Source of the DNA: JAJDFU01 sp964641965
GTDB taxonomy: Bacteria; Bacteroidota; Bacteroidia; Chitinophagales; Saprospiraceae
Length of the DNA: 64,000 nt
Direction of reading: 5' to 3'
Assembly (NCBI GenBank): GCA_964641965.1
Contig: CAZXLD010000018.1
Location: forward strand, 16,914-80,913
The number at the start of each line of letters is the position of its first letter. The first letter of the stretch is position 1. This document shows, in pieces, positions 43,389-50,549 of the stretch. Under the pieces are notes generated by a model. The model saw only the letters and a program-made list of their open reading frames with translations. It was not told the DNA's origin and made no database searches. The position numbers and the translations under genes were made by a program.

Positions 43389-45416
43389 ATGAAAAACCAA
43401 GTCATGCATTTCACTCGACTCACCCTTACACTTTCCTTTATCTCTTTGTACAGCTTGTGCCAGGCACAGCTTACCTCAGTCAACGATCGAGTCCTTTTTG
43501 CATTTCCGGTTCAGGGCATTATGGTAGACGGTGATCTCTCCGACTGGCCTGAAGGCAGTAACTCCTATCCCATCGCCAAAAGGTTGTGGGGACCCGATCC
43601 TGCAAACGACCAGGATTTATCGGCCAACTTCCAGGTCGCCTACGATACAAAAGAAAATGTATTGTATGTCGGGGTAATCGTACAGGATGATTATTGGGTC
43701 CAATCGGATGATCCAAGCTGGAATAACCAGGACGGCTATACTTTTTACGTCAATGAACAATTCCATCCGGAGGGGTCTGGCATTGCTCGTTTTACCCTAA
43801 GCCAAAATTTTAAGGAAATGACGGACCCTGACCCTGGGTGGGATCCCTTGTTGGGCGATTACCTGGATGGGGATAAATTGAAATATGGTGTTCAGCGAAT
43901 GGATGGGAAGACTGTATATGAACTGCAATTTAAATTAAAAAATCCTATTTATACAGGACGTATTATTGGATTAGGCCATTTGGTGTATGATCAGGATTCA
44001 GATAGGGAAAGAGCCTGGGGATGGCAAAGTAGAGGTGGGAAAAGCTCTTCCGCCCAACCCGGCCGTATCGGCATGTTGATTTTTGCAGATCCCAATATGC
44101 AGGTAGGGGAGGCCAGTGGAATGGTGTCCTGGAATGATCCAGCAATTCCTACTCGCGTAGAAGGGGTAAAGATCTTTTCCACATCAAATCCCTCCTTTTG
44201 GATGCATCTGCCTGTAGATCGTGGAACGAGCTATTTTAAAGTTACCCTGCCTGCAGGTGAATACGTGCTAAAACCGGGAAAAACCGCCTTTTTTAATGGG
44301 AATATTTACTTAAAAGCAGATACCAATTACACCCAGACCTTTGAAGTTAAAGCCAATTCAAAAACTGAAATAGCACCTTACCAATTAATCCCAGTTCAAG
44401 CACCGCAATTTGATTCTACCGGTAGCGCTATTCTGGAATTGGCAGCAGAAGATATTCGTTTGATTGATGCCACCATGCGCCGACACATGGAATACTATGA
44501 AATTGAAGGTGCAGCTTTAGGTATTTTGAAGGGAGGCGAGTTAGCCTATCAACAGACCTATGGTGTAGAAAATGCCTATTCCGGAGAACCGCTTCAAAAG
44601 ACCACTTTATTCGAGGTGGCCTCCATCACCAAACCTTTTGTCGCTTTTGCGACCTTGCGTTTGTACGAACGAGGTATAATTGATTTAGATGCCCCCTTAT
44701 ACCAATACCAGGAGTTTGACATCATTGCCCATCATCCCTATTCCAAATTGATCACTGCCAGGATGGTTTTATCCCATCAGACCGGTCTTCCCAACTGGCG
44801 TACAAATGATCAGTTGCCATTTGTATTTGAACCCGGTACTGGTTTTAATTATTCGGGAGAAGCTTACCAATATTTGGGTCGGGTGTTGGAAAAACTTACC
44901 GGGAAAGACATCAACACCATTCTACAGGAAGAAGTGGCCCAACTATTGGATATTGATCACCTATATTTCAAGACCGATCCATATGCCGAAAAACATAAGT
45001 CGCATGGGCATCAAAACGGATATCCGGACCGGGTTTCCCTGCCAGATGAACCCTGGGTGGCCGGTTCTTTGGTCACGAATGTAGAGTCATTAGCCAAGTT
45101 TCTAATTGCTATCCATGAACGAAAGGGACTGAAGCCGGAGACTTATGAATTGATGTTTACTCCACAAATTGCCATCCCTGAAGACCAGCATGAAAATAAT
45201 TGGGGGTATGAAGAGTATATGGGTTTAGGCTTTTTTATTGAAAAAGCTCCTCATGGAATGGTATTTAAACACAGTGGAAATAACGGCGACTTCAAAGCTG
45301 TTGCCAGGTTTTATGACGCGTTGAATATGGGGTACATCACCTTAACCAATGGCAACACCGGCCATTTCATTATCAATGCCGTTGAAAAAGTTCTGTTAGA
45401 TCCGGGAAAACTATAG
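43389..45416 (+). CDS. Sugar-binding-like domain fused to class C beta-lactamase-type serine hydrolase
   Basis: A 675-residue secreted protein with signal peptide (SFISLYSLCQAQ). Residues ~35-245 resemble a CBM9/DOMON-like carbohydrate-binding domain (MVDGDLSDWPEG, NVLYVGVIVQDDYW, DGYTFYVNEQ). A ~100-residue beta linker follows. Residues ~355-670 are a beta-lactamase/penicillin-binding-like esterase with Ser412-x-x-Lys415 (ASITK), Tyr488-Ser-Gly and His628-Ser-Gly. Such enzymes hydrolyse esters, peptides or D-amino-acid substrates; beta-lactam resistance should not be assumed. The start lies five bases after the assembly gap, so it might be extended once the gap is closed. Confidence 0.87.
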   Translation: MKNQVMHFTRLTLTLSFISLYSLCQAQLTSVNDRVLFAFPVQGIMVDGDLSDWPEGSNSYPIAKRLWGPDPANDQDLSANFQVAYDTKENVLYVGVIVQDDYWVQSDDPSWNNQDGYTFYVNEQFHPEGSGIARFTLSQNFKEMTDPDPGWDPLLGDYLDGDKLKYGVQRMDGKTVYELQFKLKNPIYTGRIIGLGHLVYDQDSDRERAWGWQSRGGKSSSAQPGRIGMLIFADPNMQVGEASGMVSWNDPAIPTRVEGVKIFSTSNPSFWMHLPVDRGTSYFKVTLPAGEYVLKPGKTAFFNGNIYLKADTNYTQTFEVKANSKTEIAPYQLIPVQAPQFDSTGSAILELAAEDIRLIDATMRRHMEYYEIEGAALGILKGGELAYQQTYGVENAYSGEPLQKTTLFEVASITKPFVAFATLRLYERGIIDLDAPLYQYQEFDIIAHHPYSKLITARMVLSHQTGLPNWRTNDQLPFVFEPGTGFNYSGEAYQYLGRVLEKLTGKDINTILQEEVAQLLDIDHLYFKTDPYAEKHKSHGHQNGYPDRVSLPDEPWVAGSLVTNVESLAKFLIAIHERKGLKPETYELMFTPQIAIPEDQHENNWGYEEYMGLGFFIEKAPHGMVFKHSGNNGDFKAVARFYDALNMGYITLTNGNTGHFIINAVEKVLLDPGKL

Positions 45417-45551
45417 GGCAATGAGGGACCGCTTAGTTCATGTAGGGTTATTAATTACTCGTAGATGAGTCCAAGTTGTAAGTCTCCGGTCCGATTCCTA
45501 ACTTAAGCCATATATCTTGCTTCTAGTAACAAACCGGAAAAACAGACTTGC

Positions 45552-46457
45552 ATGGATCGCAGACAGTTCGTTCGCCTAAGTGGCTTAGTATCCGCATATA
45601 CCTTGACAACAGGCTGTTATGCTACCCCTTCTTCCTGGACAGGTGATCCGATGGATCGTATCGGTATGTCGACCGTCCAGTTTAGGGAGCGCTATGCTCA
45701 AACCCGGGAGGAAGCGTCTGGCCATTCAGAATTAACCTTGTTGCAAACGCCTGAATTCTTTGCCGATCGGTACAAGCTGAGTAATGTAGAATTCTGGAGC
45801 CTACATTTTGATTCCACTAAACCGACTTATCTCCAAGAGCTAAAACAAAAAGTAGAAGCGGCAAAAGCCACCTTGATCAATATCCAATGCGACGAAGAGT
45901 ATCAGATCAGCGATCCGGATGAAAAGGAGCGCAAGCGAAGCATGGAATTGGTCCTTCATTGGATGGATGTGGCAGTAGCGGTTGGTTCCAAAGCCATCCG
46001 CGTAAATCCGGGGGAAGGTGAACTGGACTTGGCCATTCAGTCGTTTCGCACGCTCAATCAAGCAGCTAAGGAAAAAGGGTTAATTCTGATGGTAGAAAAT
46101 CATTTTGGCCTGGCCACCGATCCTGAAAATCATGTGCGTATGATTAAGGAAGCCGGACCAGACAATTTCTTCACTTTACCCGATTACGGAAATTATCCGG
46201 AGGAGTACGATCGCTACGAAGCCCTACAGCAAATCATGCCCTATGCCTACCAAGTATCAGCCAAGGTAACCGAGTTCAATGCCCAAGGCGAACATATTGG
46301 TTTTGACTTTGACCGTTGCATGGAAATTGCCGAACAAGCCGGCTTTAAAGGCATTTACTCTGTAGAACAGTGGAGCCCGGGATCGGCAGGGATGGACCAA
46401 GAAAAAATTGGAGACTGGCTAATCGATCGGGTCAAAAGACATGTGGCGAAAAAATAG
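45552..46457 (+). CDS. Tat-exported TIM-barrel sugar-phosphate-isomerase-like lipoprotein
   Basis: A 301-residue protein of the xylose-isomerase-like TIM-barrel superfamily. The N-terminus has a twin-arginine pattern (DRRQFVRLSG) and a lipobox-like TTGC, so export of the folded protein is likely. Barrel strands end in metal-ligand-like residues: IRVNPGEGELDL, LMVENHFGL, FTLPDYGNYPEE and the C-terminal GFKGIYSVEQW. Tat-exported members are common in Bacteroidota saccharide metabolism, with unknown substrate. It stands between the beta-lactamase fusion and the Crp/Fnr group. Confidence 0.87.
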   Translation: MDRRQFVRLSGLVSAYTLTTGCYATPSSWTGDPMDRIGMSTVQFRERYAQTREEASGHSELTLLQTPEFFADRYKLSNVEFWSLHFDSTKPTYLQELKQKVEAAKATLINIQCDEEYQISDPDEKERKRSMELVLHWMDVAVAVGSKAIRVNPGEGELDLAIQSFRTLNQAAKEKGLILMVENHFGLATDPENHVRMIKEAGPDNFFTLPDYGNYPEEYDRYEALQQIMPYAYQVSAKVTEFNAQGEHIGFDFDRCMEIAEQAGFKGIYSVEQWSPGSAGMDQEKIGDWLIDRVKRHVAKK

Positions 46458-46499
46458 CCTTCCCCTTCAAATCTGTTGGTTGAGCAGGAGAGCGTGATT

Positions 46500-46515
46500 C
46501 TTAATATAGATTAAT
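46500..46515. promoter_or_regulatory. Operator candidate 1, CTTAATATAGATTAAT
   Basis: One of three copies within 1.3 kb of a CTTAAT-N4-ATTAAG-type inverted repeat (others at 47213 and 47763). It lies 43 bases past the TIM-barrel gene and 163 bases upstream of the membrane-protein gene at 46679. Likely bound by the Crp/Fnr-like regulator encoded at 47266, as inference. Confidence 0.55.
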
Positions 46516-46678
46516 GGAAAGTGATTGATTAGGCCCGACTTTTGGGAAATACTAAGTCCTATTCCTTTAAGTTTTACACCAAATACTGACGCAAGTTTAA
46601 AAAGACTTATAATCTTGGTTGGCATTATTCCATTTCAAAGGAGGCTACTTCGATAGTATAGGTCATCTTTAACTTGAA

Positions 46679-47164
46679 ATGGTAAAATCAGAAGTAATGC
46701 AAACGCTCTCGCTATTACTGAAAATCTCAGCGGTTCTCTGGCTAATCTGGGGCCTTGTGCACATGTTTGCCGGTGCGATAACCATGTACTTTATTAATAC
46801 AGGAGATATTGCTGCTGCCATTAGTGGAATTGCGGACGCAGTGGACCCGGCACTTGTTCAAATGGAATATCCAAAAGCAGCAGGCGCAATTCTTGGTCAG
46901 CACGGCTTTAATTTGTTCTGGATAGGATTAGTTACCACTATTTGTAGCTTTTTTATCTGGGGTAAAAATGCGAACGCCATTTTTCTGGCCGCAATAATCG
47001 GAGGCTTGGCTGATTTAGGGTACTTTCTATTCATGGATTTAGGTGGATATGTAAAGTTCATGCCTGGGACTGTGATGACCTTGGTTTCATTAACTGCAAT
47101 TATTTTAAGCTTTTATTCTTATTTCAAAAGTGATCAACTCAGGCTATTTCAAACGGAGGACTGA
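46679..47164 (+). CDS. Four-helix membrane protein of unknown function
   Basis: A 161-residue membrane protein with four hydrophobic segments (ISAVLWLIWGLVHMFAGAI, GFNLFWIGLVTTICSFFIW, AIFLAAIIGGLADLGYFLF, VMTLVSLTAIILSFYSY). Size and topology resemble small DoxX/DoxD- or DUF4383-like membrane proteins but no family-specific motif is clear. It belongs to the locus marked by three CTTAAT palindromes, upstream of the Crp/Fnr and DoxX genes, and may be under the same control. Confidence 0.78.
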   Translation: MVKSEVMQTLSLLLKISAVLWLIWGLVHMFAGAITMYFINTGDIAAAISGIADAVDPALVQMEYPKAAGAILGQHGFNLFWIGLVTTICSFFIWGKNANAIFLAAIIGGLADLGYFLFMDLGGYVKFMPGTVMTLVSLTAIILSFYSYFKSDQLRLFQTED

Positions 47165-47212
47165 TATCCGTTATAAATAGAGCAATCAAAAAGGAATTTG
47201 GAAGGGGCTTTT

Positions 47213-47228
47213 CTTAATCTAGATTAAG
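47213..47228. promoter_or_regulatory. Operator candidate 2, perfect palindrome CTTAATCTAGATTAAG
   Basis: A perfect 16-base palindrome 37 bases upstream of the Crp/Fnr-family gene start. It is the best-conserved of the three related sites. Position and symmetry fit autoregulation by a dimeric Crp-type protein. Confidence 0.68.
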
Positions 47229-47265
47229 CATGTTTTTTAATAGGTTGTCCTAACTTAGATGGCTT

Positions 47266-47748
47266 ATGAAAACCAGGCTGCATTTTGCTCCAAAAGGAAC
47301 CATTCTACAACAGCGTGGAGAATTGAATTCAAAGATTTATGTGGTCCACAAAGGATTACTTCGAAGTTTTTGGATAGATCACAAGGGTAAGGAACACATT
47401 TTTATGTTTGCTCCCGAAGGATGGACGATCGGAGATGCTTGCAAAAAAACGAACCCTTGTGAATTATTTATTGATGTGCTTGAGGATACTGAATACCTAA
47501 GTTTCGAAAAGGATATTCAGCGAGATGGTAACCCAAAAACTTTCGAACGTTTGGTGAATCGACTGCTGGTACTTCAACGCCGGACACTAATGTTGATGAG
47601 CGCGGCTGCCATAGATCGATATGAACATTTTGAAAAGACCTATCCGGACTTGCTTCAACGAATTCCTCAGCGGCTGATTGCCTCTTATCTGGGAATTACC
47701 CCAGAAGCTTTAAGTAAAATTAAAGGGGATCGAGCCCGAAGAAAGTAG
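47266..47748 (+). CDS. Crp/Fnr-family transcriptional regulator, short form
   Basis: A 160-residue regulator. Residues 1-90 are a cyclic-nucleotide-binding-like beta-roll (FAPKGTILQQRGELNSKIYVVHKGLLRSFW, then KGKEHIFMFAPEGWTIGD), followed by the long dimerisation helix (RLVNRLLVLQRRTLMLMS) and a compact helix-turn-helix (IPQRLIASYLGITPEALSKIKGDRA). The protein is shorter than typical Crp (~200 aa) but this size is common for Bacteroidota members. Residues for cAMP binding are not conserved and no iron-sulfur cysteine set is present, so the signal is unknown. A perfect palindrome lies just upstream. Confidence 0.9.
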   Translation: MKTRLHFAPKGTILQQRGELNSKIYVVHKGLLRSFWIDHKGKEHIFMFAPEGWTIGDACKKTNPCELFIDVLEDTEYLSFEKDIQRDGNPKTFERLVNRLLVLQRRTLMLMSAAAIDRYEHFEKTYPDLLQRIPQRLIASYLGITPEALSKIKGDRARRK

Positions 47749-47762
47749 ACCGGCAGACAGTT

Positions 47763-47778
47763 CTTAATGCAGGTTAAT
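47763..47778. promoter_or_regulatory. Operator candidate 3, CTTAATGCAGGTTAAT
   Basis: Third copy of the CTTAAT-N4-(A/G)TTAA repeat, 47 bases upstream of the DoxX-like gene start at 47826. The similar spacing in front of the Crp/Fnr gene (37 bases) supports the internal ATG at 47826 as the real DoxX start instead of 47793, which would leave 14 bases. Confidence 0.58.
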
Positions 47779-47825
47779 GGATAGGTGTAAGGATGCCTCT
47801 TTCTTTACTTCTAAAATTTAAAGTC

Positions 47826-48200
47826 ATGCATATTCTCCTATGGATTCTACAAGGGCTGTTAGCCCTGGTATTTCTGTTTGCCGGGATAATGAAAATAGTC
47901 ACACCTAAACCCAAATTACTAGAAAACTTTGGGGATTGGGTCAAGTCAATTCCAGGAGAAGGGATGAAGTTGATTGGTTTACTGGAGGTGCTAGGGGCTT
48001 TGGGGCTAATACTCCCAATGGCCCTTAAGATATTACCCATTTTGACCCCGCTTGCTGCTTTGGGTCTAACCATGACTATGTTAGGAGCTATCCTATTGCA
48101 TCTGTCTCGAAAAGAATATAGCAAGCTGCTTCCAAATTTCGTGCTCTTGGCCTTGAGCTTATTCATTCTTCTTGGTAGATGGATGGTGCTTCCTGTTTAA
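47826..48200 (+). CDS. DoxX-like membrane protein
   Basis: A 124-residue membrane protein of the DoxX-like family with four hydrophobic segments (ILLWILQGLLALVFLFAGIMKI, LIGLLEVLGALGLILPM, LTPLAALGLTMTMLGAILLH, FVLLALSLFILLGRWMV). The FLFAGIMKI-x-LLE-xLGA pattern is family-typical. I start it at ATG 47826, consistent with the operator spacing; an in-frame ATG at 47793 adds 11 residues. Function of stand-alone DoxX proteins is uncertain (redox or thiosulfate-related roles are proposed for some). Four bases before the porin gene. Confidence 0.85.
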   Translation: MHILLWILQGLLALVFLFAGIMKIVTPKPKLLENFGDWVKSIPGEGMKLIGLLEVLGALGLILPMALKILPILTPLAALGLTMTMLGAILLHLSRKEYSKLLPNFVLLALSLFILLGRWMVLPV

Positions 48201-48204
48201 ATTC

Positions 48205-49653
48205 ATGAAAGATCCAGGAAGGGTATTTTTACCAAAAAGGAGTAGGGTGTTGGTTAAAACAGCTACCCTATGGTTGTCCTTCTATTCAATGACTGTAGGG
48301 CAAGAGCCCGATTTAAATGATCCGCCATCCATTAAATCCTATCGGGCCGAAGAAAACTATGATTACTTAAAATCGGAGGAGACCAATCCATATCGACCAA
48401 GCTTTGGAGACAAAGTAAAATATATTGGCTTGAATAAGGATAGGTCTATATACTTTTCCACTGGGGGACAATATCGAATTCGGTTTGACAACTTTACCAA
48501 TAAGGATTGGACTGTGGAGGACGATTGGTATTACTCTCAAAGAATTGCCTTTTTTTCCAATTTTGTTTTTGGAAAAAAAATTCGACTTTTTGTGGAGCTG
48601 TATCATGGTTTTACCACTTCACAAAATCGCATATTTGAAGATGATGCAATTGATTTACACCAGGGTTTTCTGGAAATGAAATTAATTGATAATGAGAAAG
48701 ATCAATTATCCATTCGCCTCGGGAGGCAGGAAATAGGGTATGGGGCTTCAAGGCTTATTGGGATTCGGGAAGGGCCCAATATCCGAAGGAACTTTGACTT
48801 AGGGAGGCTCATTTATAAGAGAGGAAACTTTTCCATGGACCTTATTTATGGGAATGAAGTTGATACAAAGTTTTTCGCGTTTGATAATCGATCTCGTCTT
48901 TTTGGGACCAAGCAGGTTGGGAGCCCAACCTTTTGGGGGGTATATATTCAGGGACCAAGTCCACTTGCAAAAAGCACTTTTGACATCTATTACCTTAGTT
49001 TTCAAACTGTACTTGCGGAATATAGTGATGTAGTAGGGCAGGAAACGAGACACACAATTGGAATAAGGCATTTTGGGAGCCCAAACGGCCGTCTTAGTTA
49101 TAATACAGAATTGATTTACCAGTTTGGGGAATTAGAAAAGAATTTGGTCCGAGCCTTTAACTTTGAAACAGATTGGAAATTTAAAATCCTTACTACAGGC
49201 TGGAAGCCCACTTTAGGTATCAAATTAGATTGGTCTAGCGGAGATAGAACGCTCGATGACGGTAAAATACAAACATTTAACCCTTTGTTTGTCAATCCCG
49301 CCATTTACAGTTTAGCTGGAGTCAATACGCCTGCCAATCTTACCAGCCTCCATCCCAGTTTTACTATTTACCCATTTAAGGGCCTTTCAATCTATGTAGA
49401 TTACGCCTTTTTTTATCGTTCTCAACCTGCTGATGGTTTGTACAGCCCTCCTCGATTTCAAACGCGTATGGCAGGAGGTATATCAGACCGGCACATTGGT
49501 GATGTGATCGGTTTGCAGGTATACTGGAATATCAATAGAAATCTGGAGTTTGTATTGATCAGTTCGTACTTTTTGGCTGGTGGATTTATTGAAAAATCAG
49601 GCTCTGCTGAAAATACGTATTATATTTCGCCAACAGTTGGTTTCAAGTTTTAA
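48205..49653 (+). CDS. Outer-membrane beta-barrel, alginate-export (AlgE)-like family
   Basis: A 482-residue outer-membrane protein with a signal-like N-terminus (KTATLWLSFYSMTVGQ). After a plug-like opening (YIGLNKDRSIYFSTGGQYRIRFDNF) it consists of alternating strands ending in aromatic residues; the C-terminal residue is Phe (SPTVGFKF), as expected for barrel insertion. RLGRQEIGYGASRLIGIREGPNIRRNFD is a block typical of the alginate_exp family, whose members are not all alginate porins. Starts four bases after the DoxX gene and so is likely co-transcribed. Permeant unknown. Confidence 0.85.
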   Translation: MKDPGRVFLPKRSRVLVKTATLWLSFYSMTVGQEPDLNDPPSIKSYRAEENYDYLKSEETNPYRPSFGDKVKYIGLNKDRSIYFSTGGQYRIRFDNFTNKDWTVEDDWYYSQRIAFFSNFVFGKKIRLFVELYHGFTTSQNRIFEDDAIDLHQGFLEMKLIDNEKDQLSIRLGRQEIGYGASRLIGIREGPNIRRNFDLGRLIYKRGNFSMDLIYGNEVDTKFFAFDNRSRLFGTKQVGSPTFWGVYIQGPSPLAKSTFDIYYLSFQTVLAEYSDVVGQETRHTIGIRHFGSPNGRLSYNTELIYQFGELEKNLVRAFNFETDWKFKILTTGWKPTLGIKLDWSSGDRTLDDGKIQTFNPLFVNPAIYSLAGVNTPANLTSLHPSFTIYPFKGLSIYVDYAFFYRSQPADGLYSPPRFQTRMAGGISDRHIGDVIGLQVYWNINRNLEFVLISSYFLAGGFIEKSGSAENTYYISPTVGFKF

Positions 49654-49689
49654 TTGAAAAGTTCTTCAAGAAATATAACAAATAGACTT

Positions 49690-49850
49690 GAAGCCGTCTC
49701 AAAAATGCTTTTGATGCCGAAAATGAAGGACTTTGGTACCAGATGAGGCGCAAAAACGGGGCCTAGCCGTAGCTAAGTGACGCTTTTTGCAACGAAATAT
49801 GGTGCCAAAAGACACATTTGTAGGCCAAAGGGTATTATTGAGATGGCTTC
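49690..49850. mobile_element. Palindromic MITE-like element (161 bp)
   Basis: Terminal inverted repeats GAAGCCGTCTCAAAAATG and the complement of TATTATTGAGATGGCTTC bound 161 bases. The inside is itself an imperfect palindrome (GGACTTTGGTACCA facing TGGTGCCAAAAGAC; GCGCAAAAACG facing CGCTTTTTGC). There is no coding capacity. GTCTCAAAA ends are seen in several transposon families of Bacteroidota, such as IS1182-like elements; family assignment is tentative. It shares the string GCCGTAGCTAAG with MITE copy 2. No clear target duplication is visible. Confidence 0.7.
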
Positions 49851-50118
49851 TTATAAAGACACTTGCAAAAATACATGCTATAGCAACGTAATAGGGTGTT
49901 AATTCCTTTGAAGTGTATTTAGTTTTGATATATGTTTCTCGATTCTAGCTACCCGATGCTTTCGCCTTTCGGGGTGATGCTATGGCCTACTGACGGAGAC
50001 TGTTGCCTCATTAGCACAAGTTTCGGCTGATACTTGTACTTTGCCACTAAAACTCGATTTTTTCTTCGTTTATAGTGACTCAAACCTAGATAATATATCA
50101 CCGGCCCCTTAAATTCCA

Positions 50119-50490
50119 ACATCCAGTATTAAGTGACACATGGCAAATGTGGAATTACGAGTGCGGAGTGAGGAGTCAGAAGCGTCTAGTTTCCAAGCGA
50201 AAATAATTTTCAATTTTTAATGGCCAATTTTCGATTATGGAAGATTCGTATATAGAAAATTTTTAGGTTTTCAGTATCGGCCCTAGGCCAATAGCATCAG
50301 TACAGCGAGCATCCAGCATTCAACATCCAGCATCCAGCATCGAGTGACAAATGGCAAATTTGGAATTACGAGTGCAGGGTGCGGAGTGACGAGTGGCAAG
50401 TGGCGAATTAGAAGCATTCAGTATCTAGAATCCATAGCTTCGCGCCCTTGGGCGCAAGCATTGCGCAGCCAACCTAATCAGGGACGTGCA
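50119..50490. repeat. Heptanucleotide repeat locus, two related arrays plus shared core
   Basis: Array A (50119-50195) is 11 gap-free 7-base units and array B (50309-50434) is 18, most ending in A (for example GCATCCA, GTGACAA, ATTACGA, GTGGCGA). A and B share the order ATGGCAA, AT.T.GGA, ATTACGA and differ by inserted or lost units, so one is a diverged copy of the other. CAACCTAATCAGGGACGTGC (50471-50490) is the third copy of the core motif at 26764 and 34560. The whole 896-base gap 49654-50549 holds otherwise only the palindromic MITE and A/T-rich sequence without a gene. Confidence 0.88.
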
Positions 50491-50549
50491 AAAATCGACA
50501 TTCGACATGCGCTTTTCCCTATCTTTAAGTCGATCCAAGATTTCGAACT

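Noticed and set aside
43389..45416. Beta-lactam resistance gene
   Set aside because: The class C-like motifs are shared by many esterases and peptidases; the fusion with a sugar-binding-like domain argues against a resistance enzyme.
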